Assembly (NCBI GenBank): GCA_036927565.1
Contig: JAYESD010000003.1
Coordinates: 190,103,999 to 190,167,998, forward strand
Reading direction: 5' to 3'
Length of the DNA: 64,000 bases
Origin: Tuctoria greenei
Taxonomy: Eukaryota; Streptophyta; Magnoliopsida; Poales; Poaceae
Part shown: positions 9,348 through 22,261 of the stretch, piece after piece
How the letters are laid out: the number at the start of each line of letters is the position of its first letter
Numbering within the stretch: position 1 is the stretch's first letter
Translations under genes and position numbers: made by a program
Notes under the pieces: model-generated
The model's input: only the letters and a program-made list of their open reading frames with translations
Told to the model about the DNA's origin: nothing
Databases searched by the model: none

Positions 9348-11539
9348 GTTGTATAAAATTCAATATATAAAAACACTTCCCATAATTTTCATGGGCAACC
9401 TGGGACATTAACATGGCTAAAAGTTGGTTTTATGTTTAGAGGAGGTCAAGAGTGACTCAACGAAATTGATTTCGCAATTTTATAAGCATTCTACTGTGAG
9501 ATATTGAATTTAGAAGTTTGGACAAATTTTTGAAATGTTTCTGGACATTTTGGAATTTTCAGGTACATAGAGATTGGAAATACAATTTGGCTATTCAATT
9601 GAACTCAAATGGACCTGACACTTTTACTGGAACTCAAGGTAATTATTTGAAATGATGTGGACAAATTTGAGATTTTTTTAATGAATGGAGCACCAGTAAT
9701 TAATTCCAAAGGCATTTTTTTCATGGAACTATTGAGGATAATTTATGGATTTACATACAGATCCAAGTGCCCCACAAGAAAGTACAGATCATCCTGGTTC
9801 TAACAAAATTTATTTGGGAATTTTGGACAAGTATTCTAGGAGATATGGATTTCCCAAGTTGGAGAAATTTCTGGAATAAAATTCCAATTGGAAACATTTG
9901 AATAATGGCCTGGCCCACGGGTTTAAAATGGGCCAATCGCTGGGCGGAAACACAAAGGGTTACTGGGTTAACCGCGTATTCACAAATGATCCCGCTGCCA
10001 CACCAGATCCGAGCGAGGTGAAGACTCACTGAATGGTGGGGCCCGCGGTCATCTTCAACCTCCAGCTGCTCGCGCGCGACCGCGGCGGCGCCTCGCCGGA
10101 CATCTCACCGCCCGTCGATCCACAGCACGGTACCTCCCTAAACTCGCGGCCTAGCCATATCTTGAGGTTCTGAGCACGTCAGTGGGGTCAGCGCATGTTG
10201 GCGATGGCCGGGAAAGCTTGCGCGATGGCGACGGCGGTTAGGGTTTCAGCCATGTCGGTTGAGCCCTACGGTGGGCTAAAATGGTCGGGAAAACCTCAGG
10301 AAGCTTCATGGAAGCATGAGGAACAAGAATATGGGCATAAGAAGGAGATAAAGGGTTTGGAACATGGTGGCGACAATGGACCGAGGACGTGAAAACCGGC
10401 GGTTGGGGAAAAATGGTATTCCAGCTCGATTTCTTGATAAAACTCGATGAATCTTCTTCGAGGTGAGGCCCCTGGTCATGTAGAACAACATAGCACACGT
10501 GCACAAGTAATAATCAACGGTAGAAAAGGAATTTCTCACGCGACCTAGCTTGGCTCATAACCGAAGTTCATCGGAAGAAATGGAAATACGGGGGCTAGGA
10601 GGCATAACAAGGGCTGAAACTTTACGAGCATGTTCTACATGTAATTGTGCACCTTTTTCCTTCAATGGCCGAGGCGAGTTGACGGATGTATCATCGGGTC
10701 AATGATGATTAGAGAGGCGGCAAACAGGGGAGTCTTTCCGGCGGCCACGGTTTCACTTTGATTGGCGACGTGAAGGCTCCGGCTGGGCAAGAAAATGGTC
10801 AGGGAGGTGCACACGACCTTGGTGAGGAAGTATAGATGAAGAAAAGAAATCAAACCCGAGTACCTTTGCTCCAAATCAGCTGGACATAGAGGAAATCGAG
10901 GGAGAGCCAAAAATGGCGCTGGAACATAACAGGGGAAGAAAAGGTCGAGTCAGTGACATGGAGAGGGGTAAGGAGGAGGCTTGGCCTTGCTGGAGGCAGC
11001 TAGAGGCGACCTCAAACAGGCAAGCAGCTGCCTGTACTTTGCATGGCATGTGGTGTCACTTGGAGAGCAAAAACTGCACCCCTCTTAGGGTGACAAGTGG
11101 GTCCCACCTCATCCTTATCCTTGCCCCATCAATTCTACGACCTAATTCATGCCAAAGTTTGCTAGATATTTGTGGGATGGCTGTATTAAACATATAAAGA
11201 TTGATTTTGAATTCGCATAGTTGATTTGACAAAGTTTCATCTGAATTCAAACTTGAATTTGAATTTGAGTTGAATTCAATGTAGCTAATGAATTAAACAG
11301 CAAACTTGCATCAAAAATTATGAAAGTTTGCAAGGAGGCTATTTGAAATATTTGGAATCCATTGGCCAACTCAAATCTTCATGTTAACTTCATTTGAACA
11401 GTAGCTAAGTTTATTTTTTTGAATCCCCTCATTTGGAGTTTGAAATTATTTGTTTTTGTCATTTCCTTTTTATTGCTTTTTATTATTAATTTTTTTTGTC
11501 CTAACTAAATTTTGACTTATTGAAATTAGGGCTCTTACA
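9348..11539 (-). other. No gene seen; probable gypsy LTR remnant on the minus strand
   Basis: Non-coding DNA with AT-rich tracts (repeated aatttgaatttga near 11240-11280) and a GC-rich middle near 10030-10150. At the right edge the minus strand begins TGTAAGAGCCCTAATTTC at 11539, which resembles the start of a Tekay/chromovirus-type LTR, and Sirevirus-like sequence resumes directly after it. I read the block as part of a long LTR inserted into the Sirevirus and later interrupted by the LINE. No partner LTR or target duplication is confirmed. Confidence 0.4.
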
Positions 11540-11704
11540 CAATGCTCCATATATCATGTTCATGATCGAGAAAGTCACTGTGCTCGAGTTTGTGAAGGAT
11601 GTCGAACACACCAGTCTTAGCCCTAGATGCCTCCAAGATTCTCCGTTCCTCTTGCACCTCTCTCACCAGCAAGGGAACAACACTCTAAGCATGCTTAGGA
11701 AAGT

Positions 11705-12244
11705 TTGAGTATTCCTGCTACAACATCTGCTCCACCCTCCTTCAAGGGGTCCTCCAGTGGCATTTTGAAGATGCTTTCTTCCATGTTTGCATCCTGTCGC
11801 GAAGTGGAAGTGAGGCAACATAAGGAGAGACTAGCAAGGAAAAAGCACCAGCGGTATGTGAAGGACAACATCAAATCCATATGTCAGAAGCTGGAAATTG
11901 AACCCGTTGGTTCCCCACAAATATCAGAGGACTCAGCTGAAGACTTCTTAGAGCTCTTGTCGTTCATAGACAACGAGCTCGCCTTCTTTGGAGTTGGTGG
12001 TTCCTCGGCTCCTCCCCTCCTCCTCCTCCTCCCCATGATCATGATGATGAAGAGGAATATGAAGATGGGACGGAGAGTGCAGGAGAGAGTCAGGACAACG
12101 AGTAGTTTCCCTCATTTCTCCCTTTGTGGTGTCTTGATGCCAAAGGGGGAGAGATTGAGAGTAGTAGAGTATTTCCTTGACTATTTGATCTTGGATATGT
12201 ATTTTTTATTAATTTGGAACTATTGTAAGTTTTCATTTGGATGA
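11705..12244 (+). pseudogene. Sirevirus accessory (env-like position) ORF, C-terminal fragment
   Basis: An open stretch of 179 codons. Roughly the first 100 encode a plausible protein with a basic, helical middle (RQHKERLARKKHQRYVKD) and an acidic end (SEDSAEDFLELLSF). The last part runs into the polypurine region and is unlikely to be coding. Its place, between pol and the 3' LTR, matches the extra ORF of Sireviruses. A preceding frame at 11520-11708 is out of phase, so the gene is broken. I do not recognise a domain in it. Confidence 0.45.
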
Positions 12245-12497
12245 TGCCTATTATGCAATTATGTTAGTGTGTGATGCTTATTATGATGTCTCAATGATAA
12301 TTGTTGATTATGCTTATCATATTGTTTTTAAGTTCATCTCAATTTTCGCTCGCACACACTTGATAGGCACCCCACCATAAAAAGTGCATATATGTGAGAA
12401 GTAATATTTGTTCTTAATTTTTGTTCTCATATATGCATGTTTATGAAAATCATGTTTTTCTCTTAATTATGAAATCTCAATGGTTGTCATCAATCAC

Positions 12498-12510
12498 AAA
12501 AAGGGGGAGA
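12498..12510 (+). other. Polypurine tract next to the Sirevirus LTR
   Basis: aaaaagggggaga directly before the LTR start TGAAAGGGC. A second copy, aaagggggagaga, lies 356 bp upstream at 12142. This is the usual start point for plus-strand DNA synthesis. Confidence 0.75.
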
Positions 12511-12511
12511 T

Positions 12512-13900
12512 TGAAAGGGCATCTAGGCACACCCTTGTGGGTTTTGGATGATTGATGACAAACAAGTGAGATCCTAATGAGATTTGTTAAGTTGAGAGCA
12601 AGTTTTTGGAGAATGGAAGTAACAGTGCAAAAAAGGTGAAAAAATGAGAAACAAGAAGGGAAGAGCACAAGTGGAGAATAGAAGCACAAAGTAGTTCAAA
12701 ATGTATAGGGTGTGTGTGAGAGACACACCCCAAGAGCTCAAACTTTTGTGTAAAGAGTAAGGGCTAATCATTAAATTCAAAACACAGTCAGTGCACTGGA
12801 CTAGTCTAATAATGTGTCGACTAGTCCGATTCCTCTCTGAGTAGAAAATGGGCTAGTCTGATCATGTACGTACTAGTCCGATATCTCTCTGGTGCTCAAA
12901 CGGACAAGACCTCAAATGCGTACTAGTCCTCTTCCCCTTACAATCCACAATGCATCGGACTTGTCTAGTTTTATCCAGACCAGTTCGATTTCTCTCTGGA
13001 CACAAAACAAACTTGTCTGGTCCTATATGGACTAGTCCGGTACACTCACAAAAATTGGGCTTTCAAGTGTGATGCACTTTCTCACGCTAATTCACACAAG
13101 ACACCAGACTAATCCGGTCCCTGTAGCGGACTAGTCCGGGCGTCAGGATTTCACAACCCCATAAATATGTGATCCACGACCCCATAACATACAACGAAGA
13201 ACCCTAGCACCATCACACCTCCCAAGAGTACGAAAACACTCCTCTCCACACATCTAAGGCCCTTAAAAGTTCATTCTTTTGGTATTTGAGATTTGGGAAA
13301 GGGAGAGTGATGTCTACGCAATCTTGACCTCTTGGAGTTTGATCTCTCTCACGCTCTTGCTGTTCTTGCACATCTTTTGAATGTGGTTGATCTGTTCTTA
13401 CATTGTAATCTTGTGGTAGCCTTTGGCTTGTGAGGTTGCCCCATTATCTTGGTGATTACCCGTTGATAGTAGAATTCAAGTCAGCCTCCATGGTGATTTG
13501 ATAAGGTTAAGGGTTGGTTGAGACACGGCTCTGTGTGAGCTCCTCAATAAGGACGTAGATCCCTAGTGTGGGATTGAACCTCGGTAAAAATTGTCTTGTC
13601 TTGTGGTTTTTGCCTATTTCTTTTATACTTACAACTAGAAAGGGCTCAATTCCACAAATCTACAACTTGGCAATTAAATCTTGTGAAACTTGACCAACCC
13701 TCATACTTGCTTATTATTCTTAAGTTGATTTACATATTTCTCTGTGTTAAATATTTGAGAATATACCAAAAAGAGTAAAGTAATTGTCGGTGTAGAGTTA
13801 ACACCAGACTAGTCTAGCCTTCCTTGTATTTGATCATTTTGCTAAGTGTTGCAGGAAAAGTTTCAACGCCTACTCACCCTCCTATAGGCCACATTCAGCA
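12512..13900 (+). repeat. Sirevirus LTR (1389 bp)
   Basis: Starts TGAAAGGGCATCTAGGCAC after the polypurine tract and ends near ACATTCAGCA. It has the same start and the same C-rich end box (actcaccctcctataggcc) as the LTRs of the complete Sirevirus in this window (1395-1410 bp), although most of the text between has diverged. About ten copies of ctagtccgat-like motifs fill 12797-13140. The right boundary is inferred by analogy, so it could be off by a few bases. Confidence 0.7.
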
Positions 13901-16326
13901 ACTAGTCGCTTATTTTTGCCTCCCAATTGCTTAAGATGGCATGACTATAGAGAAGGAGTAGATCTTCTTCTCTCTCGCCCCTCTCTCCCTGTAGTTTGTT
14001 GCATGTGGACAACTAGGAGGTATGGTAGTACACCTTTGGTCATCGTGGCACAAAGCTTACTATCAGTTATGTAGTTTGTTGTGAGCCTCTTTTCCAATCT
14101 GGGAAGTTGCTTAGTGTGTGTTTATGTTTGTGCTCTGCTAGATTATGGGAGCTGAGGTTGTCGTTAATTATGATCGTGTTTTGTATTTCCTCTAATTTTC
14201 TTCATTAATAAAAAAGAGGACCTGACACTTTCATAAAAAAAAAAGTTGAACTAAATTATATATTCTAAACATAATTTATTTCAGTAATAGATGCCCGTGT
14301 ATAACACATGTTTTAGCCACAAAAATCAACAATCAATTGGTGGCTTTAGACTTGATTTGGTACAAGTATAAGCATCGTGCGTGTTGCGTTCATACATGGA
14401 TTCAGTTCATATTCTTGTAACAGCTATCTTCATCTGTCAGTGTGTCGAGCTTTCAAAAAAAAAAAATTGCCACTGTGCCAAGCGTTGGTCCCACAGTGGA
14501 ATCCACGTAGTTAAGTGGTGAGACAGAGACTAACCCATCTAAAGACGACCTCAAAGACTGAAAAGCTAGCTTTATTCGAAAACCGCACCGAGCATGTGAC
14601 AGTAAAGATGCTCACATTTGCTTCATATAGTCGTCAGTTAGTAAGGTTGACATTTGCTTTACCCTTTGGTCCTTCGTAGAAGGCAATGATTAGTATGCAA
14701 TCTGACTTATGGTGGAATCTTGTAATTATCTATTCTCAACTATTGGATGCTGGTGGTTCTGTTTTTTCACTTAACTCCCTCCATGTGAGAAACACATGTG
14801 CAGGGGGTTAAGTATAAAAAAATAACCACCCTAAGATGAATATCCAATGGTGAAGGATAAATGATTGCTGGATTGCACCATCAATCAGATTGCAATACTA
14901 GTCATTGCCTTCATGGAATAGTTCCATGCAGACATATCAACTCCAACAACAGAACAATCCTTGCCACTTGGATATGCAGAATCAGGACAAATGGCGATTA
15001 TGGCGTGTCCTCCGTTCAAAATCACGTCCTAATTGAGCACTGGATCATCCAAGGAAAGTATATCCATCCATTTGAAGATTGGGCTCCTGGACTCTAACGA
15101 CCTATGTTTCAAAGCTCCAACAACCATTACCTGAACTCAGAATAGGAAAGTCTTTCAAGCTATGGGTCGTGCTGGTGTGAGTGCAATAGTACGCGACACA
15201 TCACAGCCTGGTCCACTAATGAGGGGATAATGAAGAGGAGTGGGTGGCCGACGCATCGCTAGAGGTGGAGGATCATCTGGTCACAGTAAAAAGAGATTTG
15301 GGATGACAGTCACCATCCAAAAATGGTTGGGCGTCGGTGATGGCACCATAATCGTAGGCCGCAAGAGGGTGGTGGGTGGGATTGACAGCAGATCCGGGCG
15401 GTACCACCAGGGTTGTTAGCAGGTCAATTTCCGAGCGAGCTTACTTCTTTAGAATCAAGCTCAGTAAAAATTCAAACCAATCTCCAGTCGAGATTGTGAT
15501 CCAATCGATGGCATAGTCAACTTCGAGTTTGATTTCACTGAACTCGTAGAAGCTCAAGTTTGAGTTTAATAAGGCTTGTTTAAAAAGTTTGGCTCACGTA
15601 AAGATCGTAGAAGTTCGAGTTTGAGTTCGGTAGGCTGGTTTAAACAACAACATGCCGTAGTGAGGGGAGAAACAATAACAAGCAATGTCTATTATGTAAA
15701 ACTCATCTAAATGTTTGTGGAGCTATACGAGCTTGAGCTCATCAAGCTCGTGATATTTGAATTAAGCTTGATTTCATCTCATTTATACATTAAACGCAGC
15801 TCGATTTGACTTCTTAGTGAGCCAAACTCTGATAGCTCACGAGTCTCGATCTTTAGTGATAGCCATAGCCTGCAGCAATCAGTGGTGGTCGCAGGCGGTG
15901 AGGTGAGCCGCGACAACATCGGTGATAGGGTAGGTGGCAGCAAGAGGCAACTAGTAGCAAGCCGGGGGTGATGGTTGGTGGTGCGTCGAAGATACCGTAC
16001 CATATAACGCTCGACATAGTCCCCTCCAACTCGGAATATGCTTACACTTTTTAAAAATGGCTTTTTAATGGCCAGGTGGCAGATGGGCCGTAGCATGCGT
16101 GCTGTGTCTAGGCCTGGTGATGGATCTGGCTCAAAGGGCCATTTCACAAATTATTTCAGCCCTTATCAAAATCTACACTAAAAATGAATAAAAATTTGGC
16201 CCGATCCAAATCCGACTCAACATTTCACTTTTAGTTGATTTTCTTTTAAGTCCTTTACCACCCCTAGTTGTGACCCATGTGAATATTCATTTTGTATCTC
16301 GTGCGGGCCCAATAGAGAAACCTTCC
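13901..16326. other. No gene seen; mixed repeat remnants
   Basis: About 2.4 kb without a convincing gene. 14100-14247 looks like the 3' end of a LINE or other retroposon (ttcattaataaaaaagagga followed by an A-run at 14237-14246). A near-palindrome built on ttaactccctccatgtg and cacatgtgcagggggttaa lies at 14772-14812. From 15430 to 15830 many short gctcgag and aagctcaagtttgag-like strings recur, suggesting an old MITE. The ORFs at 14861-15097 and 15779-16147 match nothing I know. Confidence 0.4.
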
Positions 16327-16349
16327 TCACACTGCTACAATAAGCCTCA

Positions 16350-16995
16350 TCACAGGCGGCTCCAAACCTATTATCACAGACGGCTTTTAAAACCGCCTGA
16401 AACGAAGAGTCTGTGATAATCCGCAATTTCACAGGCGGAGAAGTGAAACCGCCTGTGAAGAGTAATTATCATAGACGGTTCTTCACTAAGGATAGCCGCC
16501 TGTGAAGATCGATTATCATAGGCGGTTCTTTACTTAGGCTAGCCGTCTGTGAAAACACTTTATCACAGACGGGTCGTGCAGCATATATAACCGTCTGTGA
16601 TAAAGGTCTTATCACAGACGGTTATTGAAGAATAACTAACCGTCTATGATAAGAAGTCTTCACAGACGGGTATTGAAGCATTACTAACCGTCTATGATAA
16701 TTTGTATTCATAGGCGGATTTTGAAACATAACTAACCGCCTATGATAATATGTCTTCACAGGCGGGTTTTGAAGCATAACTAACCGCCAATGATAATGTG
16801 TCTTTACAGACGGTTATTGAAGCATAACTAACCCGTCTATGATAATGAAGTTATCACAGACGGAGTTTACCTATATCAGCCGTCTGTGAAGACCCTTTAA
16901 CGCAGCCGGTTTCTACCATAACAGACACCGCCTGTGAAAATTAGGTTATCACAGATGTTTCTTTACTTGTATCTAGCCGCCTGTGATAATTGTTT
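16350..16995. repeat. Left subterminal repeat array of CACTA-1
   Basis: More than a dozen copies of a short motif, tcacagacggttat or its variant tcacaggcggtt, alternating with the complement aaccgtctgtgataa. Each pair makes a small inverted repeat of about 40 bp. In En/Spm such subterminal motifs bind the element's TNPA protein. Here the likely binder is the transposase_24 product, which is inference. Confidence 0.85.
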
Positions 16996-17195
16996 TTCTA
17001 ATTTCCAGGTCATGCAGTACTACTGCTGTTATTTCTAATTTCCAGGTCAATTCAATATAATCACAGAACAAAAAACAACAATCATCACAGAACAAAAGAC
17101 AACAATATTATCATCACAGAAGTCAATTTCACTAAAACAATATACATATGTACAAGTTACAGATACAATTTCATCTCAAAGTTTACAAGTTTTCA
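16996..17195. other. 3' flank of the CACTA-1 minus-strand gene
   Basis: AT-rich DNA between the subterminal array and the stop codon at 17196, with repeated atcacagaacaaaa-like strings at 17055-17125. It probably holds the 3' untranslated region and polyadenylation site of the minus-strand gene. Confidence 0.5.
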
Positions 17196-20100
17196 CTAAA
17201 AACTGTTTAGATTGGTATAGTCGCAAAGTTCTGGCACATCAGCTGCTGAACCTCTCTTATCAAAGAACTTCCCCGTTTTGTGCAAAATTTCGCGACGAAT
17301 GAACTGACAGAGTTCAGAAGCAATCCTGTCGGCTCCTCCATCAGGAATACTTCTACAAACCGGCCATTCTTCGTTCAGATTCTTCTTGTGCTGCAATATA
17401 ACACATAACAAGGTTTAGAATGTGTTGGTTTCAACAATCTCAAAGTATAGATCAAAGTGAGAGTATACAAGAATTTAGTAGGTATTTTTGGAGCAGTTGT
17501 ACTATGAGCAATTGAATTTTGAAGTTGGAATCAAAATATGAAAATAATGTTTCTGGTAATATTGAACAGCAGAGAATATAAGCATTAAACTATGCTAGTT
17601 ACAATGAAAATGAAACACAAAAGTAAGAAAATAAGGTATCGACATTAAGGATAACTTACATCCTCACGATTGACTCTATATACGGCGGCGGTTCGAAGAT
17701 GCTCGCATACATAATACCCGCATAAGAGACTCCCAGCAGGCTGCTTCGGACAAGCATAATACGTTTTAATGTCCAATGCATTCGTATTAGGAGGTCTCTG
17801 ACCGCCAAGCCGTTCCGCGTAAAACCGCCAAGCGCTGTAATACAAGAAATGTCATATAAAACTTGTCAACACATTCTAAATGTGCGTAAATTAAAATTAT
17901 TGAATAAACGTACTTTTTCAAAATGGAAAGGAAATCTTTGTAACGATCTGGTGGGTAATCGGCCGAGTCCAAGACTGTTGCCATTCCCTGCGTTGGCTTG
18001 ATGAAGATCATTATGTAGTGATTACTGCAAACATACAAACACACGTGTTAACAATTACCAATAATTGCTATTTCAATGCCATGTGTCGAACTTACTCGAA
18101 GTGGTACGGAGCCTTTACGAGGTCCTGGCCGTCTCTGACAAAGTTAAACATCGCATGTCCTATGTAAGCTGCAACTTCTGCCTTTCTATCCTTCTTAAGT
18201 TTTGCAATTGCTCTTTCAAAATCTTTTTTTTTCATGTGTTTGTACTGGCTTGATTCTCGATTTGCCTGGACGTCGAATAGCGACTTTGCAATCCTAGTAG
18301 GGTCAAGGATACCTGTCTTGTGCGCCAACTTTTCATTATCCATGTATTGCATCCTATTGAAGAAGTCCAGAATTGTTATAATCTCATGAAATGCGTATGC
18401 GTGTAGTAAGAAAAGCAAATACAAAATATTAGAGCACTTACAAGCACCAGACGAGCAGCAGGTTGATTTCGAGCATGCCCCGATGGAAAAGGGAAAGCAG
18501 CTCTTCAAATAAAATGACTCGTTTATCTACTCCAGTGCTCCAGAATGCTTCTTTTGGAATACGAAATGTGACGCACTGAAGACCATATTTTGTGCTGGCA
18601 GTGATGTACCACTCATGCATTCTTCTGAGCGCGACGGGTTGTTTGCTAAGTTGTACGGATGTCATTAACGGCTTCCCATTCTCAAATTTAGGAGGAACAT
18701 CCTCAAGCTTGTATATTGGAACTCCTGGTTTAACTAAAGCCGTCCGCCGATTATACATGACACCGTCTTCTTCCCACTCCTCGATATCTTCTAATGCTGG
18801 CTCATGAGAAGAACGAGATGCACTCGATTTTCTAATATTATCCTTCATAGCTTCCAAATACTTTGTCACTTCTGATGAAGGTTTCTTATTTTCGTATGAG
18901 CTAACTTTGACAGGCACTGATGATCGAGGAGTAGTCGTCGGAAGTTGGACACTGGCTTGTTGTTGAACCTGTTGTTCAACTGATTGCTCTTTACTCCCAG
19001 CAGCTGGCTCTAGTACTACTTCAAGCTGTTGCTCAACTAGTTGCTCTTTACTAGCAACAGCTTGCTCTGGTACTGCTTGAAGTTGTTGTCCAACTTGTTG
19101 CTCTTGGATATCATCATCCTTGCTCAGACATAGGGGGAGTGGATCTTCCCGGACTGGGAGTGGATCTTCATGCACTTTCGCCTTAGAAGATGGGGTTGCA
19201 GTATTTGGAGATGCGACGGGGCTAGAAATTGGCTCATCGTCCAACACGATATCGCGTCGGTGCCAAAGGATTAATTGGTTGACAGCCTGCCTCAGAGTCG
19301 CGATCCCCTCAGGTGTGACGTGGTCTATTTCATAATCTTCATAATCATTATCAATGATCTGAAGAACTTGCACCACAGAATAATACAACGGAAGTGGACT
19401 CCCGTTGAAGTCACGATCAGGCTTTGCCATAGCAGTGGCAACCTGTTTGGTTTTGTTCCCTGCTCTGCCTATCGGGACAAGAAGACGACAAGATTTGTCG
19501 TTAGCAATATCATCGACAGGGAACTTATGGGCTGACCCTGAGCCTGGCACGGAACCAACGCTGCTAGGGTAGGCAGTTGGAGATACTAATTGCTCCTTTT
19601 GCACCGGAACCATCATTGTACTCGGTGCCACTAATTGTCCTGATTGTCTAAGTTGTTCCATAATTTCTTGCATATTTTCTTTGACCTTTTGAGCAATTGT
19701 TTCATCAAGTGTTTTCTTAAACTTCTCACGTCTTCTATATGTGTCTTTATCTTTAGGGAAACCATATAGCCAAGACATTTGAGAAGAGACCGCTCGAACC
19801 CGTCCGCTGTGTTCAGGGTTTCCCAAGATAGCGGTAAGTTGGTCATTCTCCCTCTTCGGCTTGAAGAGACCCTTCTGTTGCTTTTCAATTACTTCTTTCA
19901 TTTTATCCTCTACTTCATTCAGAGAGTCGGGCTTTTCAAGTTTGCCCTCGCTGGTCAAACCTGACCGAGCAAAGACCCAGCGTTGAGTTCGCTCATCGCA
20001 CCCTTCTAATGGGTGAGGATTGCCCTTACTAAGAATGTCGTCTATTATCTTATTCCATTTCTGGACTTTGGGGCCATATCCGGCAGACCCCAAGCGATGA

Positions 20101-20910
20101 TGGTATTTGTTCTTTTTTGCAAGCTCTGACCTAGTTGCACTTAGAGCTTTAGCATCAGGTGTGCTCTTTTGACGAACAAACTCTTGCCACTGAGCTTGTG
20201 TGATTTTTCCCATCTTCCTCGGGCTAGGGACCTTATTGGCCTTAACATAAGCATTCATTTCACTCTTCCAGCATCGAAACTTCTTGCCGCAAGAGACCAA
20301 TGTTGCTTTCTTTACAGCTTCTTCTGTGCCTTTCGGGAACTTGAATTGTTTCTTTATCTTTTCCCACAACTCATTCTTGGTCTGCTCGGGTAATTTCCTC
20401 CAATTCTCGGTTGTGATCGGCACAACCTCCCTAACAAGAAAACCGCATGCATTACGGTACTTGGTAACTGAATCCAGTGGTTCTTGGGGAAGCCCACTTG
20501 GACCGACCCTTGTTATGTACATGATGCGGTCCAATAGACCCTTATTGGGACCTCGTTGCCCTCGTTTCCGCTTGAGTGAAGCTGAGGATTCATCCATTGG
20601 TGAACCTTCTGCGGTTTTAGGAGCCGATGTCACCTCATTGTCTTCGAGATTAATCTAGGTAGAAAAAAATTATAAGACTTCGTATACTTGACAACCAACA
20701 TTAACTTGAACTGCTGAAGTTAAGATTCGTGATCCATACCTCGTCGGCAGGATCATATTCCGGGTCTAGATCCACTGAAGTCTTTTTAATTTTTATATTC
20801 GGAAAAGGATCCGAAGGACTGTGATAGGAGCCTGAACTGCTGGAGTCAGTAAACTCCATATTGTCTTCTTTGTTGTTACAATCAGGACCAGTCTTCTTAG
20901 GGCTTTCCAT
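17196..20910 (-). CDS. Plant transposase_24 (TNPA-type) fused to Ulp1/C48 SUMO protease, six exons
   Basis: Gene model on the minus strand: exons 20910-20740, 20654-18442, 18353-18096, 18024-17914, 17834-17660 and 17390-17196. Every intron is GT-AG, the phases agree, and the total of 3123 nt gives 1040 residues with no stop. Exon 1 is acidic and serine-rich. Residues about 95-340 match Plant transposase_24 (TQAQWQEFVRQK, LAKKNKYHHRLGSAGYG, LEGCDERTQRWVFARS, GNPEHSGRVRAVSSQMSW). A Gln-rich linker follows. The C-terminus is a Ulp1-like cysteine protease with His883 (NHYIMIFIKP), Asp900 (VLDSADYP), Gln949 (CPKQPAGS) and Cys956 (LLCGYYVCEH). Members of this protease family cleave SUMO precursors or conjugates. 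It probably binds the subterminal repeats and may remove SUMO from host or element proteins. The function is inferred; domains and splicing are seen. Confidence 0.88.
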
Positions 20911-22090
20911 GCTAGATCTAATAAGACAAAAAATCTAATAAATGGCATAACTAAATTTGGTCATATTTAAAACAAATTTTCTCAATTTTGGCTCAATTAA
21001 GTAAATTTAGCCAAAACACATTTTTGAAGTTATATAGGTCTAACTAAATTCTTGTATCATAGAGATCGGCATCATATGCTCAGACTCCATCGCCACACCT
21101 AGTGTTACCTAGATATGGGCGTGAGGATGCTCCTGGCATCACAAATGAGTTGGCCAGCAACTTTTGTTTGGCTTCAGAGCTAAATATAGCATAACTTTGG
21201 TAGCTCAGATTAGGTACAATTGCTAAAATGAAGCTGATGGAGCCACAAGTGCAGACATCTTTGGTAGCACAGATTAGCTACAATTGCTCAAATGAAACTT
21301 AGAGAAATAAAAGCAAACTTAGCCAAACTTAGTCTAGCATAGCTAACTCTAAGCAAAAGTAGCCAAATATAGCTAAATATAGCATAACTTAGTCAAAATT
21401 AGTCAAGTATAACTATATCTAATGTAACTTAGCCAAAATTAGCCAAATTTGGTCAACTTAACCAAATATAGCTAAATCTTGCCCCTAATAGAGAATTATG
21501 TGGCATATGCAAGGCCGATGACAGAAATAGGGAATATACTGCTGTTACTAGAGTCTAGAATCATGTTTACCACTAATGTGTCGGAACAGTTTCAGACACA
21601 CAGAACCAACTACCAATTTATCGTGATATAACCATCCACATAAATCTTGCCCCACCGAACCCTAACCAAAGATGCCACCGAACTTGACAGTTTTTCGAAT
21701 TCCACCGAACCCTAACCAAGGATGCCTACCATTATCTAATTCCCGAACCCTAACCAAGGATATGCAAGGCGGCAGCGAGGGCGGGGAGGGAGGCGGCACG
21801 GCGAAGGAGGATGGAAGGTCGAAGGGTTTAGGGTTTACCTTGAAGCTCGGCGGTGACGGAAATGGCTTCGCTCGGCGTACCTGGAAGTGAGGAGGGCGAA
21901 GCTCGGCGGCGACGGCGAAGCTCGGCGACGACGGCGAAGCTCGGCGACGGCGAAGCTCGGCGGCGTACCTGGAAGTGACGAGGGGGAACACTTGGCGGCA
22001 AACGAAATTTTGGCAGCCTAACGGCGTCTAAGTGTTTCGCCCGGGTTAGGTTTTTCCAATGCTGCCGAGGGGTATATATAGACTCACATT
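20911..22090 (-). promoter_or_regulatory. Promoter and leader of the CACTA-1 transposase_24/Ulp1 gene
   Basis: Read on the minus strand, a TATA box (TCTATATATACC) lies at 22072-22084, preceded by an inverted tcaggcggatttt repeat. CACTA-2 has the matching TATA at 53089-53098 with the same ccgggttaggtttttccaa text beside it, so the position is conserved. Between the TATA box and the ATG at 20910 lie a GC-rich leader with cgaagctcggcg repeats (21880-21965) and an AT-rich stretch of degenerate agccaaa/agctaaa repeats (20940-21490). A leader intron is likely but I cannot place it. Confidence 0.6.
20940..21490. repeat. Degenerate agccaaa / tagctaaat repeats
   Basis: About 550 bp in which short strings such as tagccaaaa, atagctaaat, acttagccaaa and agtcaaaatt recur many times with no fixed period. 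It lies in the leader region of the minus-strand gene. No coding potential. Confidence 0.6.
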
Positions 22091-22252
22091 TTCTCAGGCG
22101 GATTTTAAGTACCGACCGTCAGGGAAGAATGTTATCTCAGTCGGATTTTACTTACCAACCGTCTGAGAAGATACAATTATCTCAGGCGGTTGGTTAGTAA
22201 CACCCGCCTGAGTTAAACATGAAGATATTTACTTCTTAATTTGATGAACGCC

Positions 22253-22261
22253 TACATAAAG
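22253..22261 (+). promoter_or_regulatory. TATA-like box before the first proline-rich ORF
   Basis: tacataaag followed by acccctcacc. The same core, tatataagg-acccctcacc, occurs at the TNP2 promoter (28545). It stands about 245 bp before the ATG at 22506. Confidence 0.5.

Larger units (their letters stand above)
11540..13900 (+). mobile_element. Sirevirus-type copia element, 3' part only
   Basis: The end of the accessory ORF region, two polypurine tracts (12142-12154 and 12498-12510) and one complete LTR (12512-13900) of a Ty1/copia element of the Sirevirus type. Repeated copies of the polypurine string AAAGGGGGAGA before the 3' LTR are a known Sirevirus mark, and the complete Sirevirus at 37956-49917 has the same layout. 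The 5' LTR, gag and pol are absent here, probably displaced by nested insertions or lost. Confidence 0.75.

Noticed and set aside
14861..15097. 78-aa ORF
   Set aside because: No recognisable family, no promoter or splice context, lies in repeat remnants.
16350..16995. Regular short repeats that might be read as a CRISPR array
   Set aside because: Units are inverted pairs with degenerate spacing, located exactly at a CACTA terminus and repeated at the other end. They are subterminal transposon repeats in a plant genome.
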